A stretch of DNA of 64,000 nucleotides from Cyprinodon diabolis (Eukaryota; Chordata; Actinopteri; Cyprinodontiformes; Cyprinodontidae). Of this stretch, positions 21,443 through 34,170 are shown piece after piece. Every line of letters begins with the position of its first letter. Position 1 is the first letter of the stretch. A program made the position numbers and the translations under genes. The notes below the pieces were generated by a model. It was not told the origin of the DNA and did no database searches. It worked only from the letters and a program-made list of their open reading frames with translations. The stretch is taken from the NCBI GenBank assembly GCA_030533445.1, contig JARPUW010000568.1, positions 124,001-188,000 on the forward strand, in the 5' to 3' direction.

Positions 21443-24400
21443 TTATAATTCTCCCGTATACCCAAAACTTCGGCGCATAACTAGTCCCGCACGGTTTGGC
21501 GGATCGGGCCCAAAGTTGGCACACGCGTCGGGACCAATGGGGTGATGTGTGCTTGTATAAAACTTTCTCATTAGTCCGAAGGTTTGCGAATTATTAGCGA
21601 AAACGTCGCAAAAAAATCCCATAGGAAATGAATGGGGAGAGGAAAAAAAAAGCATAAAAAACAGCACTTCACTGTGTCGGCATACATTCACCTAGAAAAA
21701 CAGTTTGAAGCTCAGTTTGTAGATAAATCCTTCGTCTATTTAAAACTGAAGACGGTATGTTGATAACTGCTACGGTTTTTGTATAATCAGACCTCAAGCG
21801 CCACAAAGTTTTAGCAAAATCCAGCCTGCTAGAGTGGAGCAACTGAAAAGCTAGAGTGTGAGGCAGGCGTTTTTTAAACACAAAAAAACATTTTAAACTC
21901 GCCCTCACGGCCACATATTTATAGCTAGAGTCACCATTTTTGGTCAGTTTGTAGACTGAAATCTCTGGACCCACACAATATCTTCGGAATTACGGTAGGA
22001 TTAATACTTTTCCTTAAAAACCCTCCAGACCGACCTAAAGTCGATGAAAATCAGAGCCGTTTTTCATTGGTTTTGGAGCAGAAGAGGGGAGAAAAACGAA
22101 TCAGACTATGTGTTTTAAACTCGTCATAAATATTTTTCTGAATGACACACATACACCAAAGTTGGCATAGTTGGAGTCGAAGCATGACTGACGCTCACGG
22201 TGAAAGAATTTTTTGAATAACTCATACGGTTTTTGCTCAGCAGTCGTTTGTTCGGAGGACATTTTAAGCACCTGAAAGCTGAGTGACAGTGACCTGCTGC
22301 AGCTAGCTCAATTAGAAGCTTAGGTGTGATGAAACGTTTTTTCTTTTTCTTTCTCTTCCCGTTCAGTTTGTAGATGACCTACAGCCATGAAAGTTACTCC
22401 AATTGAAGACAAGATATAGCTGTCGCTTAGATAAAAAGAATTTTTCAGATACCTTTTACGGTTTTTACTCAGCAGTCGTTTGTTCGGAGGGGTGCTTTAG
22501 CAGCTAAAAGGTGAGTGAGAGTGAGGTCCTGCAGTTCAAACAAAGGGAGGAGCAGGTGGGCCAACCATTTTGTTTGTGCTTCGTTTTGGGTTGTGAAAGA
22601 CCTACAGACATGAAGGTTACCCCAGTCTGAGACAAAGGATAGATGTTGCTTTCACTGAAAGAATTTTTCAGATATCTTTTACGGTTTTTGCTCAGCAGTC
22701 GTTTGTTCGGAGGGTAAGCACCTGGAAGCTAGCTGACAGTTAGCTTCTGCAGCAGCCTGCTAGAGTGCAGCTGCTGAAATTTAGTGTGAGGCGGCCATTT
22801 TTTTAAGATCAAACATCTTATTCTCGCCCTCACGGCCACATATTTGGAGCTACAGTCACCATTTTTGGTCAGTTTGTAGACTGAAACCTCTGGACTCACA
22901 CAATGTCTTCGGAATTACGGTAGGATTAATACTTTTCCTTAAAAACCCTCCAGACCAACCTAAAGTCGATGAGTTTCAGCCTTTCTCCATTCTTTTTGAG
23001 CTGAAGATGGGAGAGAAACGAATCAGACTATGTGTTTTCAAGTCGTCATAAATATTGTTCTGAATGACACACATACACCAAAGTTGGTATAGTTGGAGTC
23101 GAAGGATTGCTGATGCTCATGGTGAAAATGTTTTTTGAATAACTCATACGGTTTTTGATCAGTAGTCGTTTGTTCGGTGCCGTTCTTCCTATACAAAAAA
23201 GCCTGGGAAGAAGAAACGAATAGTGAGTGCAGCTGTTGTCTGTGTCAGTGAGAGGCTCGTTAAGCGTTGTCAAGGTTACCAAGCTTCAAACAGATTTTAC
23301 CTCTGCTGTTTTAAACAGCACATATTAATCTAATGGAGGGTGAAAGGACTGATTTAACATTGGGAAATGGATACTATATGACTGCTGTCCATGACACTTC
23401 CCTTGCCACTCAGCACTGATAGACTTTCAAAATAAGACTCCAGGGACCCTACAAAATAAAAGCCTCTATATTTTTTACATATATTTATTGCCCTATATGG
23501 CTCAACATTATGACCCAAACTCAACCCCGTTTTAGAGAATAGACTCTAGGAGACTGTTTAAAACACACCCTATAGCAAATTTCAAAATAAAAGCCTCCCA
23601 TTTCCGCTTCATCTACTGCCCTAATAACATGGAAAAAGAGTGATTTAACGATTGGAAAGTAATCAACTATCATTGACGGGTCTGAACATTTTCTATAAAC
23701 ACAACTCTGTTGGACTTTCAAAATAAGACTCCAGCGACCCTACAAAATAAAAGCCTCTAGATTATACTAATGCATTAATTGATGCAAATGGCTCAACATT
23801 ATGACCCAAACTCTTCCAGGTTGTTTTTATTAGACTCTAGTGACCTTTTCAAAACACACCCAGAGCAAATTTCACAATAAAAGTCTCCCATTTACTCTGT
23901 AATACAGCAACTATTCACCTAATAACATGGAAAACCAGTGATTTAACATTTGGAAATTGATTCTATATAACTGCTGGGCATGACCCATCTTTAGATGCAC
24001 TTCCATGATAGACTTTCAAAATAAGACTCCAGGGACTCTACAGAATAAAAGCCTCTTCCTTATACACACTCATACATTCTGGCATATTGCTCATTGCCAT
24101 TTGTAATTTCATCACTGCAATGGCTCTTAGAAGGCGGGCGGAGCCCGCCATTGGTGATTTCATCACTGCAATGGCTCTTAGAAGGCGGGCGGAGCCCGCC
24201 ATTGGTGATTTCATCACTGCAATGGCTCTTAGCAGGCGGGCAGAGCCCGCCATTGGTGATTTTTTTCATCGCTGCAAGGGCTCCTAGCAGGCGGGCGGAG
24301 CCCCCCAACTGAGCTTTACCCACTGCGGTTCAATATGGACAACCCATATTACCCTTTTGCATCATACGCTGTGCACGTCTATTTCCCAGATTTCAGCACA

Positions 24401-24583
24401 AGTGGCACACAGCTCTCTTTGCCCATGACCTAGCCCTCTTTCCTTCCCTCAGCAGCCCTCAAAGGCGTAAGCAGTTGGTCTGGTGAGCCCCGACATCACT
24501 TGCCAGGGCCGTATTGGCCCTGTTCCCCAGACGGGCAGTAGGTGGCCCCCCTCAAAATTTCTTTAGAAATTTTCTAGTTATTA
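21443..24583 (+). repeat. Unit 7, class d body and type Z tail, 3141 bp
   Basis: TATAAAA starts at 21556. The body is almost identical to unit 5 at offset 6450; one difference is GAAAGAATT near 22202. The tail is type Z, recognised by GGAAATTGATTC near 23952 and CATCTTTAGATGC near 23986, and shared with units 10, 12, 14 and 17. There are four 51-bp copies and no 66-72-bp repeat. The last array copy ends CCCCCCAAC at 24301, a private change. Confidence 0.95.
24110..24306. repeat. 51-bp GC-hairpin minisatellite, unit 7 (type Z, 4 copies)
   Basis: Type Z arrangement of 197 bp without the 27-bp short copy. The last hairpin is damaged (GCGGAGCCCCCC). Confidence 0.92.
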
Positions 24584-27252
24584 TTATAATTCTCCCGTAT
24601 ACCCAAAACTTCGGCGCGTAACTAGTCCCGCACGGTTTGGCGGATCGGGCCCAAAGTTGGCACACGCGTCGGGACCAATGGGGTGATGTGTGCTTGTATA
24701 AAACTTTCTCATTAGTCCGAAGGTTTGCGAATTATTAGCGAAAACGTCGCAAAAAAATCCCATAGGAAATGAATGGGGAGAGGAAAAAAAAAGCATAAAA
24801 AACAGCACTTCTCTGTGTCGGCATACATTCACCTAGAAAAACAGTTTGAAGCTCCGTTTGTAGATAAATCCTTCGTCTATTTAAAACTGAAGACGGTATG
24901 TTCATAACTGCTACGGTTTTTGTATAATCAGACCTCAAGCGCCACAAAGTTTTAGCAAAATCCAGCCTGCTAGAGTGGAGCAACTGAAAAGCTAGAGTGT
25001 GAGGCAGGCGTTTTTTAAACACAAAAAAACATTTTAAACTCGCCCTCACGGCCACATATTTATAGCTAGAGTCACCATTTTTGGTCAGTTTGTAGACTGA
25101 AATCTCTGGACCCACACAATATCTTCGGAATTACGGTAGGATTAATACTTTTCCTTAAAAACCCTCCAGACCGACCTAAAGTCGATGAAAATCAGAGCCG
25201 TTTTTCATTGGTTTTGGAGCAGAAGAGGGGAGAAAAACGAATCAGACTATGTGTTTTAAACTCGTCATAAATATTTTTCTGAATGACACACATACACCAA
25301 AGTTGGCATAGTTGGAGTCGAAGGATGACTGACGCTCACGGTGAAAAATTTTTTGAATAACTCATACGGTTTTTGCTCAGCAGTCGTTTGTTCGGAGGAC
25401 AGTTTAAGCACCTGAAAGCTGAGTGACAGTGACCTGCTGCAGCTAGCTCAATTAGAAGCTTAGGTGTGATGAAACGTTTTTTCTTTTTCTTTCTCTACCC
25501 ATTCAGTTTGTAGATGACCTACAGCCATGAAAGTTACTCCAATTGAAGACAAGATATAGCTGTCGCTTAGATAAAAAGAATTTTTCAGATACCTTTTACG
25601 GTTTTTACTCAGCAGTCGTTTGTTCGGAGGGGTGCTTTAGCAGCTAAAAGGTCAGTGAGAGTGAGGTCCTGCAGTTCAAACAAAGGGAGGAGCAGGTGGG
25701 CCAACCATTTTGTTTGTGCTTCGTTTTGGGTTGTGAAAGACCTACAGACATGAAGGTTACCCCAGTCTGAGACAAAGGATAGATGTTACTTTCACTGAAA
25801 GAATTTTTCAGATACCTTTTACGGTTTTTGCTCAGCAGTCGTTTGTTCGGAGGGTAAGCACCTGGAAGCTAGCTGACAGTTAGCTTCTGCAGCAGCCTGC
25901 TAGAGTGCAGCTGCTGAAATCTTAGTGTGAGGCGGCCATTTTTTTAAGATCAAACATCTTATTCTCGCCCTCACGGCCACATATTTGGAGCTACAGTCAC
26001 CATTTTTGGTCAGTTTGTAGACTGAAACCTCTGGACTCACACAATGTCTTCGGAATTACAGTAGGATTAATACTTTTCCTTAAAAACCCTCCAGACCAAC
26101 CTAAAGTCGATGAGAGATTCAGCCTTTCTCTATTCTTTTTGAGCTGAAGATGGGAGAGAAACGAATCAGACTATGTGTTTTCAACTCGTCATAAATATTT
26201 TTCTGAATGACACACATACACCAAAGTTGGTATAGTTGGAGTCGAAGGATTGCTGATGCTCATGGTGAAAATGTTTTTTGAATAACTCATACGGTTTTTG
26301 ATCAGTAGTCGTTTGTTCGGTGCCGTTCTTCATATACAAAAAAGCCTGGGAAGAAGAAACCAATAGTGAGTGCAGCTGTTGTCTGTGTCAGTGAGAGGCT
26401 CGTTAAGCGTTGTCAAGGTTACCAAGCTTCAAACAGATTTTACCTCTGCTGTTTTAAACAGCACATATTAATCTAATGGAGGGTGAAAGGACTGATTTAA
26501 CATTGGGAAATGGATACTATATGACTGCTGTCCATGACACTTCCCTTGCCACTCAGCACTGATAGACTTTCAAAATAAGACTCCAGGGACCCTACAAAAT
26601 AAAAGCCTCTATATTTTTTACATATATTTATTGCCCTATATGGCTCAACATTATGACCCAAACTCAACCCCGTTTTAGAGAATAGACTCTAGGAGACTGT
26701 TTAAAACACACCCTATAGCAAATTTCAAAATAAAAGCCTCCCATTTCCGCTTCATCTACTGCCCTAATAACATGGAAAAAGAGTGATTTAACGATTGGAA
26801 AGTAATCAACTATCATTGACGGGTCTGAACATTTTCTATAAACACAACTCTGTTGGACTTTCAAAATAAGACTCCAGGGACCCTACAAAATAAAAGCCTC
26901 TAGATTATACTAATGCATTAATTGATGCAAATGGCTCAACATTATGACCCAAACTCTTCCAGGTTGTTTTTATTAGACTCTAGTGACCTTTTCAAAACAC
27001 ACCCAGAGCAAATTTCACAATAAAAGTCTCCCATTTACTCTGTAATACAGCAACTATTCACCTAATAACATGGAAAACCAGTGATTTAACATTTGGAAAT
27101 GGATTCTATATCACTGCTGGGCGTGACCCATCTTTTGATGCACATTCATGATAGACTTTCAAAATAAGACTACAAGGACTCTACAGAATAAAAGCCTCTT
27201 CCTTATACACACTCATACATTCTGGCATATTGCTCATTGCCATTGGTGATTT

Positions 27253-27476
27253 CATCACTGCAATGGCTCTTAGAAGGCGGGCGGAGCCCGCCAATGGTAA
27301 CAGGCGGGCAGAGCCCGCCAAAGGTGATTACATCACTGCAATGGCTCTTAGCAGGCGGGCGGAGCCCGCCATTGGTGATTTCATCACTGCAATGGCTCTT
27401 AGAAGGCGGGCAGAGCCCGCCATTGGTGATTTTTTTCTTCACTGAGATGGCTCCTAGCAGGCGGGCAAAGCCCGCC
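27253..27476. repeat. 51-bp GC-hairpin minisatellite, unit 8 (type Y)
   Basis: Type Y arrangement of 224 bp. The short copy reads GGCGGGCAGAGCCCGCC. Confidence 0.92.
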
Positions 27477-27749
27477 AACTGGGCTTTACCCACTGTGTTT
27501 CAATATGGACAACCCATATTACCCTTGTGCATCATACGCTGTGCACGTCTATTTCCCAGATTTCAGCACAAGTGGCACACAGCTCTCTTTGCCCATGAAC
27601 TTGCCCTCTTTCCTTCCCTCAGCAGCCCTCTAAGGCGTAAGCAGTTGGTCTGGGGAGCCCCGACGTCACTTGCCAGGGCCGTATTGGCCCGGTTCCCCAG
27701 ACGGGCAGTAGGTGGCCCCCCTCAAAATTTCTTTAGAAATTTTCTAGTT

Positions 27750-27891
27750 GGGGGGCCACATGCCGAAGGCATGGCCCACCTACTACTATTGCACATATTT
27801 ATTCCGCGTATTATTATTATTGGGGGGCCACATGCCGAAGGCATGGCCCACCTACTACTATTGCACATATTTATTCCGCGTATTATTATTA
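27750..27891. repeat. 66/69/72-bp minisatellite, unit 8 (2 copies)
   Basis: Copies start at 27750 and 27822, 72 bp apart. Confidence 0.94.
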
Positions 27892-30561
27892 TTATAATTC
27901 TCCCGTATACCCAAAACTTCGGCGCGTAACTAGTCCCGCACGGTTTGGCGGATCGGGCCCAAAGTTGGCACACGCGTCGGGACCAATGGGGTGATGTGTG
28001 CTTGTATAAAACTTTCTCATTAGTCCGAAGGTTTGCGAATTATTAGCGAAAACGTCGCAAAAAAATCCCATAGGAAATGAATGGGGAGAGGAAAAAAAAA
28101 GCATAAAAAACAGCACTTCACTGTGTCGGCATACATTCACCTAGAAAAACAGTTTGAAGCTCAGTTTGTAGATAAATCCTTCGTCTATTTAAAACTGAAG
28201 ACGGTATGTTGATAACTGCTACGGTTTTTGTATAATCAGACCTCAAGCGCCACAAAGTTTTAGCAAAATCCAGCCTGCTAGAGTGGAGCAACTGAAAAGC
28301 TAGAGTGTGAGGCAGGCGTTTTTTAAACACAAAAAAACATTTTAAACTCGCCCTCACGGCCACATATTTATAGCTAGAGTCACCATTTTTGGTCAGTTTG
28401 TAGACTGAAATCTCTGGACCCACACAATATCTTCGGAATTACGGTAGGATTAATACTTTTCCTTAAAAACCCTCCAGACCGACCTAAAGTCGATGAAAAT
28501 CAGAGCCGTTTTTCATTGGTTTTGGAGCAGAAGAGGGGAGAAAAACGAATCCGACTATGTGTTTTAAACTCGTCATAAATATTTTTCTGAATGACACACA
28601 TACACCAAAGTTGGCATAGTTGGAGTCGAAGGATGACTGACGCTCACGGTGAAAAAATTTTTTGAATAACTCATACGGTTTTTGCTCAGCAGTCGTTTGT
28701 TCGGAGGACATTTTAAGCACCTGAAAGCTGAGTGACAGTGACCTGCTGCAGCTAGCTCAATTAGAAGCTTAGGTGTGATGAAACGTTTTTTCTTTTTCTT
28801 TCTCTTCCCATTCAGTTTGTAGATGACCTACAGCCATGAAAGTTACTCCAATTGAAGACAAGATATAGCTGTCGCTTAGATAAAAAGAATTTTTCAGATA
28901 CCTTTTACGGTTTTTACTCAGCAGTCGTTTGTTCGGAGGGGTGCTTTAGCAGCTAAAAGGTGAGTGAGAGTGAGGTCCTGCAGTTCAAACAAAGGGAGGA
29001 GCAGGTGGGCCAACCATTTTGTTTGTGCTTCGTTTTGGGTTGTGAAAGACCTACAGACATGAAGGTTACCCCAGTCTGAGACAAAGGATAGATGTTGCTT
29101 TCACTGAAAGAATTTTTCAGATATCTTTTACGGTTTTTGCTCAGCAGTCGTTTGTTCGGAGGGTAAGCACCTGGAAGCTAGCTGACAGTTAGCTTCTGCA
29201 GCAGCCTGCTAGAGTGCAGCTGCTGAAATCTTAGTGTGAGGCGGCCATTTTTTAAGATCAAACATCTTATTCTCGCCCTCACGGCCACATATTTGGAGCT
29301 ACAGTCACCATTTTTGGTCAGTTTGTAGACTGAAACCTCTGGACTCACACAATGTCTTCGGAATTACGGTAGGATTAATACTTTGCCTTAAAAACCCTCC
29401 AGACCAACCTAAAGTGGATGAGAGTTTCAGCCTTTCTCCATTCTTTTTGAGCTGAAGATGGGAGAAAAACGAATCAGACTATGTGTTTTCAACTCGTCAT
29501 AAATATTTTTCTGAATGACACACATACACCAAAGTTGGTATAGTTGGAGTCGAAGGATTGCTGATGCTCATGGTGAAAATGTTTTTTGAATAACTCATAC
29601 GGTTTTTGATCAGTAGTCGTTTGTTCGGTGCCGTTCTTCCCATACAAAAAAGCCTGGGAAGAAGAAACCAATAGTGAGTGCAGCTGTTGTCTGTGTCAGT
29701 GAGAGGCTCGTTAAGCGTTGTCAAGGTTACCAAGCTTCAAACAGATTTTACCTCTGCTGTTTTAAACAGCACATATTAATCTAATGGAGGGTGAAAGGAC
29801 TGATTTAACATTGGGAAATGGATACTATATGACTGCTGTACATGACACTTCCCTTGCCACTCAGCACTGATAGACTTTCAAAATAAGACTCCAGGGACCC
29901 TACAAAATAAAAGCCTCTATATTTTTTACATATATTTATTGCTCTATATGGCTCAACATTATGACCCAAACTCAACCCCGTTTTAGAGAATAGACTCTAG
30001 GAGACTGTTTAAAACACACCCTATAGCAAATTTCAAAATAAAAGCCTCCCATTTCCGCTTCATCTACTGCCCTAATAACATGGAAAAAGAGTGATTTAAC
30101 GATTGGAAAGTAATCAACTATCATTGACGGGTCTGAACATTTTCTATAAACACAACTCTGTTGGACTTTCAAAATAAGACTCCAGGGACCCTACAAAATA
30201 AAAGCCTCTAGATTATAGTAATGCATTAATTGATGCAAATGGCTCAACATTATGACCCAAACTCTTCCAGGTTGTTTTTATTAGACTCTAGTGACCTTTT
30301 CAAAACACACCCCAGAGCAAATTTCACAATAAAAGTCTCCCATTTACTCTGTAATACAGCAACTATTCACCTAATAACATGGAAAACCAGTGATTTAACA
30401 TTTGGAAATGGATTCTATATCACTGCTGGGCGTGACCCATCTTTTGATGCACATTCATGATAGACTTTCAAAATAAGACTACAAGGACTCTACAGAATAA
30501 AAGCCTCTTCCTTATACACACTCATACATTCTGGCATATTGCTCATTGCCATTGGTGATTT

Positions 30562-30785
30562 CATCACTGCAATGGCTCTTAGAAGGCGGGCGGAGCCCGC
30601 CAATGGTAACAGGCGGGCGGAGCCCGCCAAAGGTGATTACATCACTGCAATGGCTCTTAGCAGGCGGGCGGAGCCCGCCATTGGTGATTTCATCACTGCA
30701 ATGGCTCTTAGAAGGCGGGCAGAGCCCGCCATTGGTGATTTTTTTCTTCACTGAGATGGCTCCTAGCAGGCGGGCGAAGCCCGCC
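30562..30785. repeat. 51-bp GC-hairpin minisatellite, unit 9 (type Y)
   Basis: Type Y arrangement of 224 bp with the 27-bp short copy. Confidence 0.92.
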
Positions 30786-31058
30786 AACTGGGCTTTACCC
30801 ACTGTGTTTCAATATGGACAACCCATATTACCCTTGTGCATCATACGCTGTGCACGTCTATTTCCCAGATGTCAGCACAAGTGGCACACAGCTCTCTTTG
30901 CCCATGAACTTGCCCTCTTTCCTTCCCTCAGCAGCCCTCAAAGGCGTAAGCAGTTGGTCTGGGGAGCCCCGACGTCACTTGCCAGGGCCGTATTGGCCCG
31001 GTTCCCCAGACGGGCAGTAGGTGGCCCCCCTCAAAATTTCTTTAGAAATTTTCTAGTT

Positions 31059-31128
31059 GGGGGGCCACATGCCGAAGGCATGGCCCACCTACTACTATTG
31101 CACATATTTATTCCGCGTATTATTATTA
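31059..31128. repeat. 66/69/72-bp minisatellite, unit 9 (1 copy)
   Basis: A single standard copy. The related unit 16 has none. Confidence 0.93.
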
Positions 31129-34100
31129 TTATAATTCTCCCGTATACCCAAAACTTCGGCACGTAACTAGTCCCGCACGGTTTGGCGGATCGGGCCCAAA
31201 GTTGGCACACGCGTCGGGACCAATGGGGTGATGTGTGCTTGTATAAAACTTTCTCATTAGTCCGAAGGTTTGCGAATTATTAGCGAAAACGTCGCAAAAA
31301 AATCCCATAGGAAATGAATGGGGAGAGGAAAAAAAAAGCATAAAAAACAGCACTTCACTGTGTCGCCATACATTCACCTAGAAAAACAGTTTGAAGCTCA
31401 GTTTGTAGATAAATCCTTCGTCTATTTAAAACTGAAGACGGTATGTTGATAACTGCTACGGTTTTTGTATAATCAGACCTCAAGCGCCACAAAGTTTTAG
31501 CAAAATCCAGCCTGCTAGAGTGGAGCAACTGAAAAGCTAGAGTGTGAGGCAGGCGTTTTTTAAACACAAAAAAACATTTTAAACTCGCCCTCACGGCCAC
31601 ATATTTATAGCTAGAGTCACCATTTTTGGTCAGTTTGTAGACTGAAATCTCTGGACCCACACAATATCTTCGGAATTACGGTAGGATTAATACTTTTCCT
31701 TAAAAACCCTCCAGACCGACCTAAAGTCGATGAAAATCAGAGCCGTTTTTCATTGGTTTTGGAGCAGAAGAGGGGAGAAAAACGAATCCGACTATGTGTT
31801 TTAAACTCGTCATAAATATTTTTCTGAATGACACACATACACCAAAGTTGGCATAGTTGGAGTCGAAGGATGACTGACGCTCACGGTGAAAAAAATTTTT
31901 GAATAACTCATACGGTTTTTGCTCAGCAGTCGTTTGTTCGGAGGACATTTTAAGCACCTGAAAGCTGAGTGACAGTGACCTGCTGCAGCTAGCTCAATTA
32001 GAAGCTTAGGTGTGATGAAACGTTTTTTCTTTTTCTTTCTCTTCCCATTCAGTTTGTAGATGACCTACAGCCATGAAAGTTACTCCAATTGAAGACAAGA
32101 TATAGCTGTCGCTTAGATAAAAAGAATTTTTCAGACACCTTTTACGGTTTTTACTCAGCAGTCGTTTGTTCGGAGGGGTGCTTTAGCAGCTAAAAGGTGA
32201 GTGAGAGTGAGGTCCTGCAGTTCAAACAAAGGGAGGAGCAGGTGGGCCAACCATTTTGTTTGTGCTTCGTTTTGGGTTGTGAAAGACCTACAGACATGAA
32301 GGTTACCCCAGTCTGAGACAAAGGATAGATGTTGCTTTCACTGAAAGAATTTTTCAGATATCTTTTACGGTTTTTGCTCAGCAGTCGTTTGTTCGGAGGG
32401 TAAGCACCTGGAAGCTAGCTGACAGTTAGCTTCTGCAGCAGCCTGCTAGAGTGCAGCTGCTGAAATCTTAGTGTGAGGCGGCCATTTTTTTAAGATCAAA
32501 CATCTTATTCTCGCCCTCACGGCCACATATTTGGAGCTACAGTCACCATTTTTGGTCAGTTTGTAGACTGAAACCTCTGGACTCACACAATGTCTTCGGA
32601 ATTACGGTAGGATTAATACTTTTCCTTAAAAACCCTCCAGACCAACCTAAAGTCGATGAGTTTCAGCCTTTCTCCATTCTTTTTGAGCTGAAGATGGAAG
32701 AGAAACGAATCAGACTATGTGTTTTCAAGTCGTCATAAATATTGTTCTGAATGACACACATACACCAAAGTTGGTATACTTGGAGTCGAAGGATTGCTGA
32801 TGCTCATGGTGAAAATGTTTTTTGAATAACTCATACGGTTTTTGATCAGTAGTCGTTTGTTTTCGTTGCCGTTCTTCCCATACAAAAAAGCCTGGGAAGA
32901 AGAAACCAATAGTGAGTGCAGCTGTTGTCTGTGTCAGTGAGAGGCTCGTTAAGCGTTGTCAAGGTTACCAAGCTTCAAACAGATTTTACCTCTGCTGTTT
33001 TAAACAGCACATATTAATCTAATGGAGGGTGAAAGGACTGATTTAACATTGGGAAATGGATACTATATGACTGCTGTCCAGGACACTTCCCTTGCCACTC
33101 AGCACTGATAGACTTTCAAAATAAGACTCCAGGGACCCTACAAAATAAAAGCCTCTATATTTTTTACATATATTTATTGCCCTATATGGCTCAATATTAT
33201 GACCCAAACTCAACCCCGTTTTAGAGAATAGACTCTAGGAGACTGTTTAAAACACACCCTATAGCAAATTTCAAAATAAAAGCCTCCCATTTCCGCTTCA
33301 TCTACTGCCCTAATAACATGGAAAAACAGTGATTTAACGATTGGAAAGTAATCAACTATCATTGACGGGTCTGAACATTTTCTATAAACACAACTCTGTT
33401 GGACTTTCAAAATAAGACTCCAGCGACCCTACAAAATAAAAGCCTCTAGATTATACTAATGCATTAATTGATGCAAATGGCTCAACATTATGACCCAAAC
33501 TCTTCCAGGTTGTTTTTATTAGACTCTAGTGACCTTTTCAAAACACACCCAGAGCAAATTTCACAATAAAAGTCTCCCATTTACTCTGTAATACAGCAAC
33601 TATTCACCTAATAACATGGAAAACCAGTGATTTAACATTTGGAAATTGATTCTATATAACTGCTGGGCATGACCCATCTTTAGATGCACTTCCATGATAG
33701 ACTTTCAAAATAAGACTCCAGGGACTCTACAGAATAAAAGCCTCTTCCTTATACACACTCATACATTCTGGCATATTGCTCATTGCCATTGGTGATTTCA
33801 TCACTGCAATGGCTCTTAGCAGGCGGGCAGAGCCCGCCATTGGTGATTTTTTTCATCGCTGCAAGGGCTCCTAGCAGGCGGGCGGAGCCCACCAACTGAG
33901 CTTTACCCACTGCGGTTCAATATGGACAACCCATATTACCCTTTTGCATCATACGCTGTGCACGTCTATTTCCCAGATTTCAGCACAAGTGGCACACAGC
34001 TCTCTTTGCCCATGACCTAGCCCTCTTTCCTTCCCTCAGCAGCCCTCAAAGGCGTAAGCAGTTGGTCTGGGGAGCCCCGACATCACTTGCCAGGGCCGTA

Positions 34101-34170
34101 TTGGCCCTGTTCCCCAGACGGGCAGTAGGTGGCCCCCCTCAAAATTTCTTTAGAAATTTTCTAGTTATTA
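31129..34170 (+). repeat. Unit 10, shortest unit, class c body and type Z tail, 3042 bp
   Basis: TATAAAA starts at 31242. The class c body carries the TTGTTTTCGTTGCC variant near 32860. The type Z tail has lost two of four 51-bp repeats: the array spans 95 bp against 197 bp in other type Z units, exactly two periods. The fusion also changed the preceding CATTTGTAATTT to CATTGGTGATTT. No 66-72-bp repeat is present. Confidence 0.95.
33799..33893. repeat. 51-bp GC-hairpin minisatellite, unit 10 (2 copies)
   Basis: This is the smallest array in the window at 95 bp. It is exactly 102 bp (two periods) shorter than other type Z arrays. Confidence 0.93.

Larger units (their letters stand above)
24584..27891 (+). 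repeat. Unit 8, type Y tail, 3308 bp
   Basis: TATAAAA starts at 24697. Private variants include GCTCCGTTTG near 24851, TGTTCATAAC near 24900, ATTACAGTAGG near 26056 and TTCATATAC near 26328. Near 25810 the third core motif is preceded by GATACC, the flank normal for the second core motif, where other units have GATATC; this looks like a small conversion patch. The tail is type Y with two copies of the 66-72-bp repeat, 72 bp apart. Confidence 0.95.
27892..31128 (+). repeat. Unit 9, class a body and type Y tail, 3237 bp
   Basis: TATAAAA starts at 28005. The class a body and the variants CTGTACATG near 29836, GCTCTATATGG at 29941 and GATTATAGTAATG near 30211 all recur in unit 16, making units 9 and 16 a close pair seven units apart. 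One copy of the 66-72-bp repeat is present at 31059; unit 16 has none. Confidence 0.95.
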
